Below are positions 9,306-17,462 of a stretch of DNA of 64,000 nucleotides, piece after piece (within the stretch, counting starts at the first letter, position 1; every line of letters starts with the position of its first letter). A program made the position numbers and the translations under genes. The notes under the pieces are model-generated. The model was not told the origin of the DNA, made no database searches, and saw nothing but the letters and a program-made list of their open reading frames with translations. This DNA comes from Pseudomonas sp. PDM14. Its GTDB lineage: Bacteria > Pseudomonadota > Gammaproteobacteria > Pseudomonadales > Pseudomonadaceae. The stretch covers positions 1,116,001-1,180,000 of the forward strand of contig NZ_JACVAQ010000002.1 of the NCBI RefSeq assembly GCF_014851905.1, in the 5' to 3' direction.

Positions 9306-9719
9306 ATGAGCACTGCCACCGGTATCAGCCGCGAACGCCTGGAACAAGCCCTGGAGCACTCCACCTTCGCCCAGCTACTGGGCGCCGAACTGCTCGACTT
9401 TGCGCCAGGCAAGGTCAGCCTGCAGGTTCGCAGCCGCCCCGACCTGTGCCAGCACCACGGCTACATGCACGGCGCAGTCGTCGGCTTCATGGTCGACAGT
9501 GGTTGCGCCTGGGCAGCGGCCTCGATGGTCGGCGATGTGGTCACCAGCGAGTACAAGCTCAACCTGCTCGCCCCGGCGCTCGGCGAACGCCTGGTCTGTC
9601 GCAGTGAGGTGCTCAAGGCCGGGCAGCGCCAGGCGGTGTGCCGCGCCGATGTGTTCGCGGTCAAGGATGGCGTGGAAAAGCTCGTCGCCACAGGCCTGGC
9701 GACCATCGCAAGGGTCTGA
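9306..9719 (+). CDS. PaaI-type hotdog-fold acyl-CoA thioesterase
   Basis: Single hotdog domain of 137 residues, the usual PaaI/4HBT length. The characteristic segment HGYMHGAVVGFMVDSGCAWAA corresponds to the HGG-helix region of PaaI thioesterases, followed by the strand TSEYKLNLLAPALGERL. It probably hydrolyses an aryl- or acyl-CoA. The gene is monocistronic and nothing around it points to a substrate. Confidence 0.82.
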   Translation: MSTATGISRERLEQALEHSTFAQLLGAELLDFAPGKVSLQVRSRPDLCQHHGYMHGAVVGFMVDSGCAWAAASMVGDVVTSEYKLNLLAPALGERLVCRSEVLKAGQRQAVCRADVFAVKDGVEKLVATGLATIARV

Positions 9720-9825
9720 GCGAGGCTCAAGTACGCCGCCTCTCGGGGAGCGTCCGTCAGACTGACAGTCGCCACGGACAAAAGCGCTCTACGCTTGTCC
9801 TGTGAATCGCCCCGAGGCCTCAGGC

Positions 9826-10677
9826 ATGGAACAGCGCAACGAAAGCCTTAAATTCTCCCTCTACTTCAGCTTTCTGCAAGGCAACGCCAAGGTCCCGCAA
9901 ATGCCGGAAACCTCGTTGCGCCTGCGCAAGCTGCTGGCCTCAGAGCATGTGTCGCTGGAGCAGGTGGTGCGCCTGCTGCACAGCAATCCGCCGCTCGCCG
10001 CCTACCTCCTGCAATTTGCCGAAAGTCCGCTGCTGCGCGGTGCGCGTCAGTCCGGCGGCCTGCAGGAAGTGGTCTCGCGGCTCGGCATGCAGCGGCTCAA
10101 CAACCTGGTGATGATCTTCACCGTGCAGCACCTGTTCACCAAGCAGGACCCGGGGCTGATCAAGGTCTTCCGAGCCCGCTGGAACGAGGCCCTGCTCTGC
10201 GCCGCCTACAGCGCCTGCCTGGCCCAGCAACTGACCAAGCTGCCACTGGAGGACGCCATGCTCGGCGGCCTGGTGCAGGATATCGGCAGCCTGTCGCTGC
10301 TCGAGGAAGTGGAAAACTGGTTCGAGCAGACGCCTTCGGAAGAGGAGCTGCAGGCCCTGTGCAACCAGCTCTCCGGCGATGCCGGGGTGATCGTCCTGAG
10401 CACCTGGAAATTGCCCGAACTGTTCATCGACTGCGCCCGCTATCGCTCGGACTGGACGCGCCAGCACAGTGGCCCGGCCGACTTGCTGGACGTGGTGCAG
10501 GTCGCCCGCCAGCTCAGTGACAACAGCCTCGACGATGCCCTGCTGCTGCGCCTGCCGGCCTGGCACAACCTGTTGGGCGAACGCGCCGAGGAACTCGGCC
10601 CGGCCGACCTGCGCACCGAACTGGAAGGCAATGTGAGCTTCTGGTTCAAACTGCTCGGCGGCAAGGGCATGGTCTGA
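9826..10677 (+). CDS. HDOD-domain protein
   Basis: HDOD-domain protein of 283 residues from the ATG at 9826 (GAGG upstream); a GTG eight codons earlier is an alternative. Diagnostic parts are the opening KVPQMPETSLRLRKLLASEHVS, the LHSNPPLAAYLLQFAESPL stretch and EDAMLGGLVQDIGSLSLLEEV. HDOD proteins act as signalling or regulatory adaptors without HD phosphodiesterase metal ligands. The pathway is not identifiable here. It ends 8 bases from the convergent MarR gene. Confidence 0.8.
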   Translation: MEQRNESLKFSLYFSFLQGNAKVPQMPETSLRLRKLLASEHVSLEQVVRLLHSNPPLAAYLLQFAESPLLRGARQSGGLQEVVSRLGMQRLNNLVMIFTVQHLFTKQDPGLIKVFRARWNEALLCAAYSACLAQQLTKLPLEDAMLGGLVQDIGSLSLLEEVENWFEQTPSEEELQALCNQLSGDAGVIVLSTWKLPELFIDCARYRSDWTRQHSGPADLLDVVQVARQLSDNSLDDALLLRLPAWHNLLGERAEELGPADLRTELEGNVSFWFKLLGGKGMV

Positions 10678-10685
10678 CGCCCGCC

Positions 10686-11255
10686 TCAACCGGCCTTGTC
10701 GAGCGGCTGGTGTTCGCGGCAGATCAACTCGATGGCCGCAGGCGCCAGCGGTTCCTGGGTCAGCCCGCAGAACGGCTGGCCATCTCGCTGCTCATGAAAG
10801 CGGCAGCTGTGACACAGGCCGAAGCCCGGCACATCCTGATTGCGCTGGATGGTGCGTAGCAACGTGCCGAACAGCCGCTCCAGCTGCACCGCCTGATCGC
10901 CCATCTGCGCCAGCGCTTCGGTGAGAAACGCCGGGGGCGCAATCGCCGCCACCAGATCCAGCGCCGGCGCCGTCAGTTCCAGGTGCACGCTGCGTTTGTC
11001 CCGCGGGTCCTGTGCCTTGACGATCAAGCCCTTGCCTTCCAACGCCTTGAGCGACTGCGACACCGTGCCCTTGGTCAGCCCCAGGTACTCGGTCACCGCC
11101 AGCGGCGTGTTCGAGTAATGGTTGCAGCGCGCCAGATACAGCAACGCACTGACCTGGATCGGCTGCAGATCCGCCAGCAGCGGGTGCTGGCGGTTCCACA
11201 CCCGCATCAGGCTGGTGAGCCGTTCAAACAGATCGAATAGTGCAGTGCCGGTCAT
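10686..11255 (-). CDS. MarR-family regulator with C-terminal cysteine cluster
   Basis: Winged-helix transcriptional regulator of 189 residues. The ATG at 11255 is chosen for its AGGAGT ribosome site; an upstream in-frame ATG at 11369 would run through the operator region. The helix-turn-helix spans TEYLGLTKGTVSQSLKALEGKGLI (about residues 56-79) and the wing includes DPRDKRSVHLELT. After the MarR dimerisation helices comes an added tail with four cysteines (C148-x2-C151-x11-C163-x15-C179). The tail could bind Zn or an Fe-S centre, or sense redox state. It is divergent from the thioredoxin-like operon, with TATCGA palindromes between them. Confidence 0.88.
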   Translation of the reverse strand: MTGTALFDLFERLTSLMRVWNRQHPLLADLQPIQVSALLYLARCNHYSNTPLAVTEYLGLTKGTVSQSLKALEGKGLIVKAQDPRDKRSVHLELTAPALDLVAAIAPPAFLTEALAQMGDQAVQLERLFGTLLRTIQRNQDVPGFGLCHSCRFHEQRDGQPFCGLTQEPLAPAAIELICREHQPLDKAG

Positions 11256-11269
11256 GGGAATCACTCCTG

Positions 11270-11286
11270 TCGATAAATAGTATCGA
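11270..11286. promoter_or_regulatory. candidate MarR operator 1
   Basis: Inverted repeat TCGATA (11270-11275) and TATCGA (11281-11286) with a 5-base spacer, just upstream of the regulator start. It shares half-sites with the palindrome at 11335. Confidence 0.6.
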
Positions 11287-11334
11287 ATAAAAACCATATT
11301 GACAAAGAAGCGAACGAGAGTAGCCTTCGCATCA

Positions 11335-11349
11335 GTATCGATTCGATAC
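11335..11349. promoter_or_regulatory. candidate MarR operator 2
   Basis: Palindrome GTATCGA-T-TCGATAC with perfect 7-base arms, about 37 bases before the thioredoxin-like gene. It has the same TATCGA/TCGATA core as the site at 11270-11286. The pair suggests autoregulation plus control of the divergent operon. Confidence 0.65.
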
Positions 11350-11385
11350 CAAATCATTACTACCAGCACTTCAGGAGATTAGGAA

Positions 11386-11616
11386 ATGACCAACGCACGC
11401 TTCTACCATGCCGGCTGTCCCGTTTGCGTATCGGCTGAACAGACCCTGCTCAACCTGCTCGACCCGAGCGTCAAGGTCGACGTCATTCACCTCGGCGATA
11501 TCCCGGCACGTGTTGCCGAAGCCGAAGCGGCCGGCGTGCAGTCGGTTCCGGCACTGGTGGTCGACGGTCAGGTGCTGCACCTGAACTTCGGCGCCGCCAT
11601 CGCCGACCTGAAATAA
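11386..11616 (+). CDS. small thioredoxin/glutaredoxin-like protein (CPVC)
   Basis: Cytoplasmic 76-residue protein with a thioredoxin-fold start: FYHAGCPVC, with the redox pair at residues 11 and 14. It also has the cis-proline segment GVQSVPALVVDGQVLHLNFG. It is shorter than classical thioredoxin and resembles glutaredoxin-like proteins. It is first in an operon divergent from the cysteine-bearing MarR regulator and is followed 9 bases later by the interrupted secreted-protein gene. Its partner is unknown. Confidence 0.75.
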   Translation: MTNARFYHAGCPVCVSAEQTLLNLLDPSVKVDVIHLGDIPARVAEAEAAGVQSVPALVVDGQVLHLNFGAAIADLK

Positions 11617-11625
11617 GGGGCTGCC

Positions 11626-12366
11626 ATGAAAGCCCCTTTCGTATTCGCCCTCAGCGCACTGCTGGCGAGCCAGGTCTGGGCCCACGGCCCGGGCGGCATC
11701 CACAGTGAAAAAGGCCAGGCCGACGCCGCCTTCGATCTCGTTCACACCCGCGTCTTCAGCGAAGGCGACAACCTGGTGTTCGAACAACTGGTCGACGGCA
11801 AGGCCGGCAGCCGCATCCCGTCCGCCACCGGCAGCTTCGCCAAGGCCGAGGTCTATAGCTACGTCTGGCCGACCAGCCTGGACAGCGGCTCGGTGGGTTT
11901 CGAGCAGGGCTCGGGCATCCTCGCCCTGGCACTGACCTCGCACCCGGACTTCGACGACACCCCGCAGTTGGATGAAAACGGCGACGGCAAGAAGGACAAC
12001 GACGGTGGCCTCTGGCACTCGCACTAGGTAGTGCTGACCAAGGACGCCAGTTGCGGCCCGAGCGGCCTCAAGGTGCGTGACATCCCCGAAGGTGCCAAGC
12101 CAAAGCTGCCGGCGACCTGGCCCGGCGCGCCGATCTACATCGACTCGCCCGGCTACGACCTCAGCGTGCAGAACGACGCCGCGCAGATCCGCGTACCGCT
12201 GGCCGCCGTTGGCTTCCCGCAGAGCTTCAACTACGACGGCGTCACCGCGGCGCTCAAGGTCAACGCCGACCTGCACAACCCGCTGCTCTGCGTGAGCAGT
12301 GTGTGGGACGTGGCGTCCGGCGACCTGTCCCTGCCCGGCACCTGGAAACTCAAGGAGAAGCAGTGA
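11626..12366 (+). pseudogene. secreted protein gene interrupted by an in-frame TAG
   Basis: Reading frame of 246 codons split by a single amber codon at 12025-12027. The first part has a signal peptide (MKAPFVFALSALLASQVWA, then HGPGGIHSEKG) and an Asp-rich stretch DENGDGKKDNDGG that resembles a calcium loop, and ends LWHSH. The second part continues in the same frame (VVLTKDASCGPSGLKV) to the stop that overlaps the next start. A TGG-to-TAG change is the simplest explanation. Both halves look equally well preserved, so this is a recent mutation, a sequencing error, or less likely readthrough. A GTG at 12031 could restart translation, but the product would lack a signal peptide. No function is recognised. 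Confidence 0.75.
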
Positions 12367-12620
12367 TGAACGTGAAAGTTTTCGACACCCACGTACGCAC
12401 GAGTGACGGTCGTTATCTACATTTCGATGTGTTGACCAGTGGTGGCGACTCGGCGCAAGCCGGGCAGTTCGCCCGCAGCTGGCTGGCCCGCCAAGGTGTA
12501 CAGGAGGCGGACATCGCGCAGAGCGAATGCCAGTTCTGTCACAGCGAGTTCGCCACCCCGGCGGTGGCGGAGTCGATCGACAAACAGGGCTACTACATCA
12601 TCCCGCTGCAAGGCTGCTAG
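12366..12620 (+). CDS. DUF2024 family protein
   Basis: Small 84-residue protein with the DUF2024 pattern: the start MNVKVFDTHVRTSDG, then YLHFDVLT, a central WLARQGV, and the near-terminal ECQFCHSEFATP with a CxxC pair. The ATG at 12366 overlaps the preceding stop (TGATG), indicating translational coupling. The family has no proven function. Its CxxC motif fits the thiol theme of the operon (CPVC protein, cysteine-bearing regulator). Confidence 0.82.
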   Translation: MNVKVFDTHVRTSDGRYLHFDVLTSGGDSAQAGQFARSWLARQGVQEADIAQSECQFCHSEFATPAVAESIDKQGYYIIPLQGC

Positions 12621-12629
12621 GAGCACGAC

Positions 12630-12989
12630 ATGGACGCGTATCAGCCCCTCAACTGCGATCTGCATGACTACCTCGAGATCGCCTGTCTGTACGGCTACCG
12701 GTTGCTGGTCGAACAGGTAGACGGCTCGAGCTTCGAAGCCAAGGCGCTGACCACACGAACCAACGCCGCCAAGGAGGAGTTCTTCGTCCTGCTCCGGGAC
12801 GACGGCCCCTGCGAGGTGCGCCTGGACCAGTTGCTGGCGATCACGCCGCTGATCGCCAACGGCCGCTTCGGACGTGTCGAGCTCAATGGCCTATCTGCGC
12901 CATCTGATTTCGCAGTCGTTACAGCAAAAAACCACGGCCCTCACGGGTCGTGGTTTTCTGCTGTCTGGCTGGCTGATTTGAGCAGATGA
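12630..12989 (+). CDS. Rho-binding antiterminator (ROF/YaeO-like)
   Basis: 119-residue protein whose first 85 residues match the ROF/YaeO family: YQPLNCDLHDYLEIACLYGYRL, then VDGSSFEAKALTT and VRLDQLLAITPL. Such proteins bind Rho and reduce Rho-dependent termination. It starts 9 bases after the DUF2024 stop. The last 28 or so residues are unusual because they are encoded by a terminator hairpin (12931-12953). Family members normally stop earlier, so a lost stop codon is plausible. Confidence 0.78.
   Translation: MDAYQPLNCDLHDYLEIACLYGYRLLVEQVDGSSFEAKALTTRTNAAKEEFFVLLRDDGPCEVRLDQLLAITPLIANGRFGRVELNGLSAPSDFAVVTAKNHGPHGSWFSAVWLADLSR
12926..12956. terminator. bidirectional Rho-independent terminator
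   Basis: Stem ACCACGGCCC / GGGTCGTGGT (one G-T pair) with a 4-base loop at 12931-12953. It is flanked by a run of A on the left and TTTT on the right. It serves the operon from the left and the convergent DUF2855 gene, and lies inside the end of the ROF-like frame. Confidence 0.85.
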
Positions 12990-12990
12990 A

Positions 12991-14097
12991 TCAGTCGAGC
13001 AGCACGGCATGGCCGGCCAGCGGGTCGATGTCGCCAGCGATCAGGGCTTCCACCAGCTGCTGCGCCGCGTCCAGACCGGCGTGCTGGTTGATCTGCATCC
13101 ACGCGTGCTGCGGGTCGCTGACGCGGCGAATGAACGCCAGCTGCGCCTCGTTGAACCGGCGCGTCACCTCCTCCGGGCCCCAGTCGGCGTTGCGTTTCTT
13201 GATCTGGTACGGGGCAAAGTACGGCTGCGGCTGCGGGCCCGGCAGGCTCATGTCCGCCTCGCCGATGTGCTCGTGGCTCTGCGCCGAGCCGGCGTAGCAG
13301 TCGTGCACCAGGGCGCTGCCGAAATGCTGGTGCACCCGCGCGCGCAGGCTGCGGTTGCCAGAGAAGTCCACGTACAGGGTCGGCAGCGACGGATCGAGCT
13401 TCTCCACATCGGCGTATTCAACCGCGCGGGCGTAGCAGCCAAGTTCCTCGACGAAGCCGGTGTTGCCAGCCGAGGTCAGGCCGATCAGCTCGACGCGCGG
13501 ATTGCTCTCCAGGCAGAAAGCAGTGCCGTAGGCAGTCTTGCTCGACGCGCTGGATACCACCACTTGGCGTGCGCCGAAGAAGTCGTTGTCGTCGAGGAAG
13601 TCCGCGAGCATGAATGAGGTGATGAACAGCGGACGCAGGAGCATCTGATAGTCCTCGTCCGCCGCCCGGTAGGCCGCGTCAGTGCTGATGCGCTGGTACT
13701 GGTTGTAGGCCGAGGTCAGTTGCAGGCGATGCTCGGCACCATCGTAGAAACCCCGCTCGCCAATGCGCACCGGCTTCATCACCACGTGGCTGGCGATCGG
13801 CCAATAGCCGTAGAAGCGCTCGCCCTTGGCAATGCCCTCGACGGTGGTCTCGACCACCTCGGCAAAGCCCCAGGCCGGCATGTGGAACCACTCGGCCGCG
13901 CCGGTGGGGAAGAAATCCCAGTAGCGCAGGTGCGGTGTTTCACCGAACGCGGCGTAGGTGATGTTGTTGGTGGTCAGGGCCACGCGGCTGATGCGCAGCA
14001 GCGCCTCGCCGGGCTGCAGGGTCGGCAGCGGCTGGGTGTGGATGCGGGTCTGCTGCATGTCCGCTTTGTTGTTCTGGAGCTGGCTGATCACTGTCAT
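12991..14097 (-). CDS. DUF2855 family protein
   Basis: 368-residue cytoplasmic protein. It resembles a medium-chain reductase fold in outline: the start MTVISQLQNNKADMQQTRI is followed by LRISRVALTTNNITYAAFGE, as in quinone-oxidoreductase-like proteins. A central VVVSSASSKTAYGTAF could be a nucleotide-binding turn. DUF2855 has no assigned activity. The ATG at 14097 is preferred over one at 14190, which would nearly reach the divergent TetR gene. Control by that TetR protein is likely from the arrangement. Confidence 0.82.
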   Translation of the reverse strand: MTVISQLQNNKADMQQTRIHTQPLPTLQPGEALLRISRVALTTNNITYAAFGETPHLRYWDFFPTGAAEWFHMPAWGFAEVVETTVEGIAKGERFYGYWPIASHVVMKPVRIGERGFYDGAEHRLQLTSAYNQYQRISTDAAYRAADEDYQMLLRPLFITSFMLADFLDDNDFFGARQVVVSSASSKTAYGTAFCLESNPRVELIGLTSAGNTGFVEELGCYARAVEYADVEKLDPSLPTLYVDFSGNRSLRARVHQHFGSALVHDCYAGSAQSHEHIGEADMSLPGPQPQPYFAPYQIKKRNADWGPEEVTRRFNEAQLAFIRRVSDPQHAWMQINQHAGLDAAQQLVEALIAGDIDPLAGHAVLLD

Positions 14098-14174
14098 GAG
14101 GGCGAACCTTGAGGGCGTGAAACGACGGAGAAATGACTGTAGCCTGTGCCGCTGACTGACGGGTTCGGAAAGCC

Positions 14175-14819
14175 ATGACCAGCAAAGCACCTGCCGAAAG
14201 CCGCGCCAAACCGCTCAAGCGCCCGACCCAGGCGCGGGCGAAGGTCACCGTGCAGGCGATCTTCGACACCTATGTTCGGATTTGGCAGCGCGATGGCTGG
14301 AAGCGCCTGACCACCCGCGCCATCGCCCTCGAGGCCGGGGTCGCGGTGGGCACCCTGTACGACTATTTCCCCAGCAAGCACGCCCTGCATTCGGGTTACG
14401 TGCGCCACTGCATCGAGTCCCTGCTGGAGGCCATCGAAGTGCAAGCGGTGCAGCCCGGCGACCTGAGCTGGCAGGCGCGGGTGAGCAAGCTGGTGCGCAT
14501 CCTCTCCGGCGTGGAGGGCAACCAGAACTGGTTCCACCCGGACATGCTCGAACTGGAATCGCAGGTTGCCGAGCAGAAACACCAGCAACGCGCCTACGAA
14601 GAAATGCGCGGCATCTGGCGCCGCGTACTGGATGCTGCCGCCGATCTGCCCGCCATGCCCGACCCGGCCACCATCGACGCGCTGCACCTGGCCGTATGGG
14701 GCGGCCGCCGCTACGCCCTGCTGCTGCAACTGGATCAACCGGGCATGCAGCGCTGGGCGGAGCAGATGGAGCGCTTCTGTCAGTTGGCAATCAGCAACTC
14801 GGTGGCAGACGGGGCCTAG
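14175..14819 (+). CDS. TetR-family transcriptional regulator
   Basis: 214 residues, normal for TetR. The N-terminal helix-turn-helix reads TTRAIALEAGVAVGTLYDYFPSKHAL (about residues 46-71), a textbook TetR motif. The variable C-terminal domain is helical. It lies 77 bases from the divergent DUF2855 gene, its probable target. The basic N-terminal arm (SRAKPLKRPTQARAKVT) is usual for this group. The ligand is unknown. Confidence 0.9.
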   Translation: MTSKAPAESRAKPLKRPTQARAKVTVQAIFDTYVRIWQRDGWKRLTTRAIALEAGVAVGTLYDYFPSKHALHSGYVRHCIESLLEAIEVQAVQPGDLSWQARVSKLVRILSGVEGNQNWFHPDMLELESQVAEQKHQQRAYEEMRGIWRRVLDAAADLPAMPDPATIDALHLAVWGGRRYALLLQLDQPGMQRWAEQMERFCQLAISNSVADGA

Positions 14820-14849
14820 ATCCCACCGCTTACACCGCGCCCAAACCTC

Positions 14850-15731
14850 TTACCCCTGGTGCAGCGCCCGGTAATGGCTGGGCGCCATCCCCACCACCTT
14901 TCTGAACAGCCGGGAAAAGTAGTAGGGGTCGTCGTAGCCCAGCTGTTCGGCGACCTGCTTCACTTGCGCCGCACCCTGGTCGAGCAGGCGGCAGGCGTGA
15001 GCCATCTTCAGGTTGATGAAGTCCTCGATCGGCGCGTGGCCGGTCAGCGCGCGGTAGGTCTTGGCGAAGTGAAAGCGCGACAGCTTGAACTGCGCCGCCA
15101 GCTCGTCGAGGTTGAGGCTGCCATGCAGGTGCGCGCGCATCACCGCCTGCACCGCGTCCACGTCGAGCACCCGCCCGGATTTCAGCTTGGCCCGCGCCGG
15201 CAGTACCGCCAGCGAACTGAGCAGCGCCTGCAACTGGTGCGCGGCATGGAGGAAGTGCGCCGGGTTCAGGCCCTGGCGGTGCAGGCCGAGGAGCGCCTCG
15301 AAGTCGGCCAGCAGGCGCGGTTGCAGGCCGATCCGGCGCAACCGTGCGGGGCCGAGCAGGCGCAGGAAGTCCTCGCACAAGGCGCCGTCGAAATGCACCC
15401 AGTAGATCGTCCAGGGCCGCTCGGCATCGGCGCCGTAAGTGTGTGCCTGGCCCTTGGGCAACAGCAGCAAGTCGCCGCCGCCGACCTCCAATCGTCCATC
15501 CTCTTCCTGCAGCCAGCCCCGCCCGGCGCGGCAGTAAATCAGCAGGTGATCGTCCGGTTGCGGGCGCTGCATGCGGTGCCCCGCGGCTTCCGGGTAAAAG
15601 CCCAGAGCCAGCGGATAACAGCCACTGGACAACGCATGGCGGGCCAACACGCGACGCAGGCGCGGCGGCGTGACGAAGCGCACACCGTTGGCCGGCAGCG
15701 GCCAGTTGGAGGTTTCCACTCGGGTGCTCAA
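14850..15731 (-). CDS. mmsR: MmsR-like AraC-family activator
   Basis: AraC/XylS regulator with an N-terminal cupin-like sensing half ([16 protein letters not shown], then [17 protein letters not shown]). The C-terminal double helix-turn-helix reads [26 protein letters not shown] and [26 protein letters not shown]. It is divergent from mmsA, the classic position of mmsR. I place the start at TTG 15731, which has GGAG seven bases upstream. An ATG at 15788 is in frame but would put the operator direct repeats inside the coding sequence. It probably activates mmsA and the following genes on valine metabolites. Confidence 0.85.
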   Translation of the reverse strand: MSTRVETSNWPLPANGVRFVTPPRLRRVLARHALSSGCYPLALGFYPEAAGHRMQRPQPDDHLLIYCRAGRGWLQEEDGRLEVGGGDLLLLPKGQAHTYGADAERPWTIYWVHFDGALCEDFLRLLGPARLRRIGLQPRLLADFEALLGLHRQGLNPAHFLHAAHQLQALLSSLAVLPARAKLKSGRVLDVDAVQAVMRAHLHGSLNLDELAAQFKLSRFHFAKTYRALTGHAPIEDFINLKMAHACRLLDQGAAQVKQVAEQLGYDDPYYFSRLFRKVVGMAPSHYRALHQG

Positions 15732-15755
15732 GGTCCCGCTCCGCAGACTGAATGC

Positions 15756-15791
15756 CAAGATCGTCCATCCTTGACGCAAGATCGTCAATCC
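15756..15791 (+). promoter_or_regulatory. AraC-type direct-repeat operator of mmsA
   Basis: Two copies of CAAGATCGTC(C/A)ATCC at 15756-15770 and 15777-15791, offset by 21 bases (two helical turns), differing at one base. The proximal copy ends where the -35 region of a TATAAA box (15812-15817) would lie. This is the layout expected for class II activation by an AraC protein. Confidence 0.75.
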
Positions 15792-15848
15792 ACAGTGTCG
15801 CCTTCACTGGCTATAAAGGGGCACAAAACAAGAATCAGGAGGCCCGCG

Positions 15849-17351
15849 ATGCCCCGTGTGATCCCCCAGTTGATCGATGGTCAATGGCAAGCCAGCCAGG
15901 CCGGCGAACTGATCGAAGTTACCGACCCTGCCACCCAGGAAGTCCTGGCCCTGGCGCCCAAGGCTACGCACGAGGAAATCGAAGCGGCCATCGCCAGCGC
16001 CAAGACGGCCTTCCTCAGCTGGCGCGAAGTGCCGGTGCCAGAACGCGCGCGGCTGATGCTGCGCTACCAGCACCTGCTCAAGGAACACCACGACGAACTG
16101 GCGGAAATCCTCGCCGCGGAAACCGGCAAGACCTTTGCCGATGCCAAGGGCGATGTCTGGCGTGGCATCGAGGTGGCCGAGCACGCCGCCAATATCTGCA
16201 GCCTGATGATGGGCGAGACGGTGGAGAACGTCGCCCGCGAGATCGACACCGCCAGCTACATCCAGCCGCTGGGCGTATGCGTCGGCATCACCCCGTTCAA
16301 CTTCCCGGCGATGATCCCGCTGTGGATGTTTCCGTTGGCCATCGCCTGCGGCAACACCTTCATCCTCAAGCCGTCCGAGCAGGACCCGCTGACCCCCAAC
16401 CGCCTGGCCGAACTGTTTATCGAAGCTGGCGCACCCAAAGGCGTGCTGCAGGTACTGCATGGCGCCCGCGAGGTGGTCGACACCCTGCTCACCCACGAAG
16501 ACATCCGCGCCATTTCCTTCGTCGGCTCGGTGCCGGTGGGCCAGCACATCTACCGCACCGGCACCCAGCACTTGAAGCGCGTGCAGGCCTTCGCCGGGGC
16601 GAAGAACCACATGGTGATCATGCCGGACGCGCCAAAGGACCAGGTCATCAGCAACCTGCTCGGCGCCAGTTGTGGCGCGGCCGGACAGCGCTGCATGGCG
16701 ATCAGCGTGGCGGTGTTCGTCGGTGATTCGAAAGCCTGGATCGACGACCTCGCCGCGCAGATTGCCGACCTCAAACCCGGTTACTGGAAAGACCCGAGCG
16801 CCGCCTACGGCCCGCTGATCAGCCAGCAGGCCAGACAGCGCGTGCTGCGCCTGATCGCCGAGGGCAAGGCCGAGGGGGCGCAGTGCCTGGTCGACGGTTC
16901 GCAGTGCACGGTCGAAGGCTATCCGAACGGCAACTGGCTCGGCCCGACCCTGTTCCGTGGCGTGACCAGCAAGATGGGCCTGTACCGCGAGGAGATCTTC
17001 GGCCCGGTGCTGGTGTGCATGGAAGTCGACACCCTGGAGCAGGCCATCGAACTGGTCAACGCCAGCCCCTACGGCAACGGCACCTCGATCTTCACCCGCT
17101 CCGGTGGCGCGGCGCGGCGCTACCAGCACGCTGTGGAAGTGGGCCAGGTCGGCATCAACGTGCCGATCCCGGTGCCGCTGCCGTTCTTCTCCTTCACTGG
17201 CTGGAAGGGCTCGTTCTATGGCGACCTGCACGCCTACGGCAAGCAGGCGGTGCGTTTCTACACCGAGACCAAGACGGTCACCAGCCGCTGGTTCGACGAC
17301 GACGCGGCAAGCACCGCACTGGGGCCGAACATGACCATTCAGCTCAAGTGA
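15849..17351 (+). CDS. mmsA: methylmalonate-semialdehyde dehydrogenase (CoA-acylating)
   Basis: Converts methylmalonate semialdehyde to propionyl-CoA in valine catabolism, using NAD and CoA. 500 residues, the full family length, from ATG 15849 after an AGGAGG ribosome site. The aldehyde dehydrogenase signature [16 protein letters not shown] and the SFVGSVPVG cofactor loop are present. The catalytic Cys is in [11 protein letters not shown] (residue 282). It is first in a run of same-strand valine genes and directly downstream of the AraC-type operator. Confidence 0.96.
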   Translation: MPRVIPQLIDGQWQASQAGELIEVTDPATQEVLALAPKATHEEIEAAIASAKTAFLSWREVPVPERARLMLRYQHLLKEHHDELAEILAAETGKTFADAKGDVWRGIEVAEHAANICSLMMGETVENVAREIDTASYIQPLGVCVGITPFNFPAMIPLWMFPLAIACGNTFILKPSEQDPLTPNRLAELFIEAGAPKGVLQVLHGAREVVDTLLTHEDIRAISFVGSVPVGQHIYRTGTQHLKRVQAFAGAKNHMVIMPDAPKDQVISNLLGASCGAAGQRCMAISVAVFVGDSKAWIDDLAAQIADLKPGYWKDPSAAYGPLISQQARQRVLRLIAEGKAEGAQCLVDGSQCTVEGYPNGNWLGPTLFRGVTSKMGLYREEIFGPVLVCMEVDTLEQAIELVNASPYGNGTSIFTRSGGAARRYQHAVEVGQVGINVPIPVPLPFFSFTGWKGSFYGDLHAYGKQAVRFYTETKTVTSRWFDDDAASTALGPNMTIQLK

Positions 17352-17462
17352 GATTCCTTGACGCACTGCAATGCAGCACGTCATACGACCAAAAGAGAAT
17401 GCCTCCTCGCGCGTTGCGGCCTCACAGTCGGCAGCAACATAACAAGAACATGGAGGATCACG

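Noticed and set aside
14859..15848. In-frame 5' extension of mmsA by 330 codons
   Set aside because: It lies antisense to mmsR, and mmsA has its own AGGAGG and ATG at 15849 giving the normal family length.
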